A stretch of DNA of 34,402 nucleotides from an uncultured bacterium (GTDB taxonomy: Bacteria; Cyanobacteriota; Vampirovibrionia; LMEP-6097), in NCBI GenBank assembly GCA_903930015.1, contig CAIYXB010000222.1, positions 1 to 34,402 of the forward strand, written 5' to 3'. The notes below the pieces were generated by a model. That model saw nothing but the letters and a program-made list of their open reading frames with translations. It was not told the DNA's origin and did not search any database. Both the position numbers and the translations under genes were made by a program. Each line of letters opens with the position of its first letter. The stretch's first letter is position 1. Positions 32,912-34,402 of the stretch are shown here, one piece after another.

Positions 32912-34402
32912 GCCAAGTGAAATTTTGTCTTAAGGATTGGGTAGCTTCTTCTAAATTATTTACTGGTCCTTTCATGCTAAAAGCAAAATAGTCTTTATCT
33001 TTAGAACCAGGATTTCTCAAATTAATAATACTTAGTAAATTTCCCACATTGAATTGCTTAACTCCGAGTAACTGCAGGAAGCTATTAGATCTTTCAGGTA
33101 CTGCACCCAAGCCTCTTATAGTGAGGTAATCCTTTGCATAATCAACAAAGCCTTCTAGATGAATTTCTATTTCCTCGGAACGCAAGAGTAATTTATCAGT
33201 AGTGATTTTACCTTTGTCAAATTTTATATAGGTAACCAAGTCTTGAAATAGACCGCCTTTATATGTGATTAGAGTTTGAAAAACATTATTAAAGTCAAAA
33301 TTCTTCAAGGTATTTACAGCAGACAAAAGTTTTTGCATTGTTTTAAGTGAACTTAGCTTTCCGTCTCGTACAAGAGCACTCGCTTCACCCTCTAAATTAA
33401 AAAACATTTCATCTGGCAATAACCCTTTTGTTTTACCCTCAAACTGTCCACTCACAGTACCTTGTGGAACTTCATACCCAAGAGCAAAAAAGCTTTCTGC
33501 AGCCTTATGCGCAGAAAGGTTATTTGCTTTAATTTTGAACTTAGACTCTAAGGTCTTAAAATCAAAAGAAATATTTGATCTAATAAAGCCATCATCAAGC
33601 TTTGCCCTTATTCTATCTATATTCATTTTTGTTTCAGTAATTTCCATATCAAACTTGACACGAGTAAAATCCAAAATCTTCCACAGTCCATCATTTAAAC
33701 TTACTTTTACAAAAACAGGTTTGTCCTTAACTGAAATCAAATTCACACTAGAACTACTACTCGTTAAATCACCGATACCAAAATTTTTAGCGACAGCCTT
33801 ATCTAAAAACTCAATATCACAAAAAGTATGCCTTGAATCAAAGTCACCATCTGTACGACATTGAACAGTACCTGTACCAGGATCTAAATTCAAGGTTTCA
33901 ATACTCTTTATATGAGGTTCAATTAAATCCAAATCTACAGGTATATAATTACCATTAACATCAATTGGTGTGTAAGCATCAATTGAATACTTTAACTCAT
34001 GCTCTTTATTCTTCCAGTCGTGAATTTCAAAATCAGCCGCAACTGTAGTGCCTGAATTAATGTTTTTAAGATTTAAAACCGTATTTTTTGACAGTATTAA
34101 TTTTGGAGTAAATGAAAAACTGGATTTAAAATCTGCTTTTACTTTAGTGTCATATTCTAACCAATCTGCAAATGAAAGTTTTTCAATTTTATTGAAATTA
34201 CCCTCAACGTCTAAATAAAACTTTTGAGAGTCACCTTTTGCTTTTACATGAAGAGGTAAATATCCCTTCATATGTAAAAGTTCTGCTATCCCAGCTGGTA
34301 TAAAGCTTTCAAATTCAGATATTTTGAGTTCAGAGTCAATATCAATATCGTAATATTTATCTTTAGTAAAAAAGCGATTTATTTTAAAACTATTTGCCTT
34401 TA
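32886..34402 (-). CDS. AsmA-like / DUF3971-type envelope protein (partial, runs off right edge)
   Basis: Frame stays open upstream of the track start to the edge (KANSFKINRFFTKDKYYDIDIDSELKISEFESFIPAGIAELLH-MKGYLPLHVKAKG...); C-terminal FDKGKITTDKLLLRSEEIEIHLEGFVDYAKDYLTIRGLGAVP. Confidence 0.8.
   Translation of the reverse strand, partial: KANSFKINRFFTKDKYYDIDIDSELKISEFESFIPAGIAELLHMKGYLPLHVKAKGDSQKFYLDVEGNFNKIEKLSFADWLEYDTKVKADFKSSFSFTPKLILSKNTVLNLKNINSGTTVAADFEIHDWKNKEHELKYSIDAYTPIDVNGNYIPVDLDLIEPHIKSIETLNLDPGTGTVQCRTDGDFDSRHTFCDIEFLDKAVAKNFGIGDLTSSSSSVNLISVKDKPVFVKVSLNDGLWKILDFTRVKFDMEITETKMNIDRIRAKLDDGFIRSNISFDFKTLESKFKIKANNLSAHKAAESFFALGYEVPQGTVSGQFEGKTKGLLPDEMFFNLEGEASALVRDGKLSSLKTMQKLLSAVNTLKNFDFNNVFQTLITYKGGLFQDLVTYIKFDKGKITTDKLLLRSEEIEIHLEGFVDYAKDYLTIRGLGAVPERSNSFLQLLGVKQFNVGNLLSIINLRNPGSKDKDYFAFSMKGPVNNLEEATQSLRQNFTWLNSYGGSK

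Overview
This is a low-GC bacterial chromosomal window. Host lineage cannot be proven from the sequence; an AsmA-like protein suggests a diderm. From left to right it contains: (1) a small accessory patch with an IS3-type transposase OrfA cut by the window edge, a disrupted ORF, a coupled operon headed by a Schlafen/AlbA_2-GHKL ATPase protein, and a 5'-half tRNA-Arg(ACG) remnant; (2) a photobiology cluster with an FeS-type photolyase/cryptochrome-like protein, MATE transporter, DUF2237 protein, FAD oxidoreductase, and a microbial rhodopsin with an Asp-Thr-Lys (DTK) motif overlapping a Blh/Brp beta-carotene dioxygenase; (3) housekeeping genes: HAD hydrolase, DUF2156/MprF-C-like protein, cytidine deaminase with an N-terminal export-like extension, rpsO-pnp (PNPase with an RGG tail), APC permease, Na/Pi cotransporter, MgtC, zinc dehydrogenase; (4) a block of hydrophilic, low-complexity orphan proteins divergent from a bacterial group II/III-type (thermosome-like) chaperonin. 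Three of the orphan genes share one promoter architecture (TAAC-N7-TAA[A/C]-N10-minus10), which suggests a regulon; (5) leuC-aroA-truncated PAP/CCA nucleotidyltransferase and an AsmA-like gene running off the right edge. Two copies of a hairpin element have a conserved core but non-homologous, internally complementary arms. A 23-bp perfect inverted repeat and a GTCATTGCGAGG-type palindromic element are also present.
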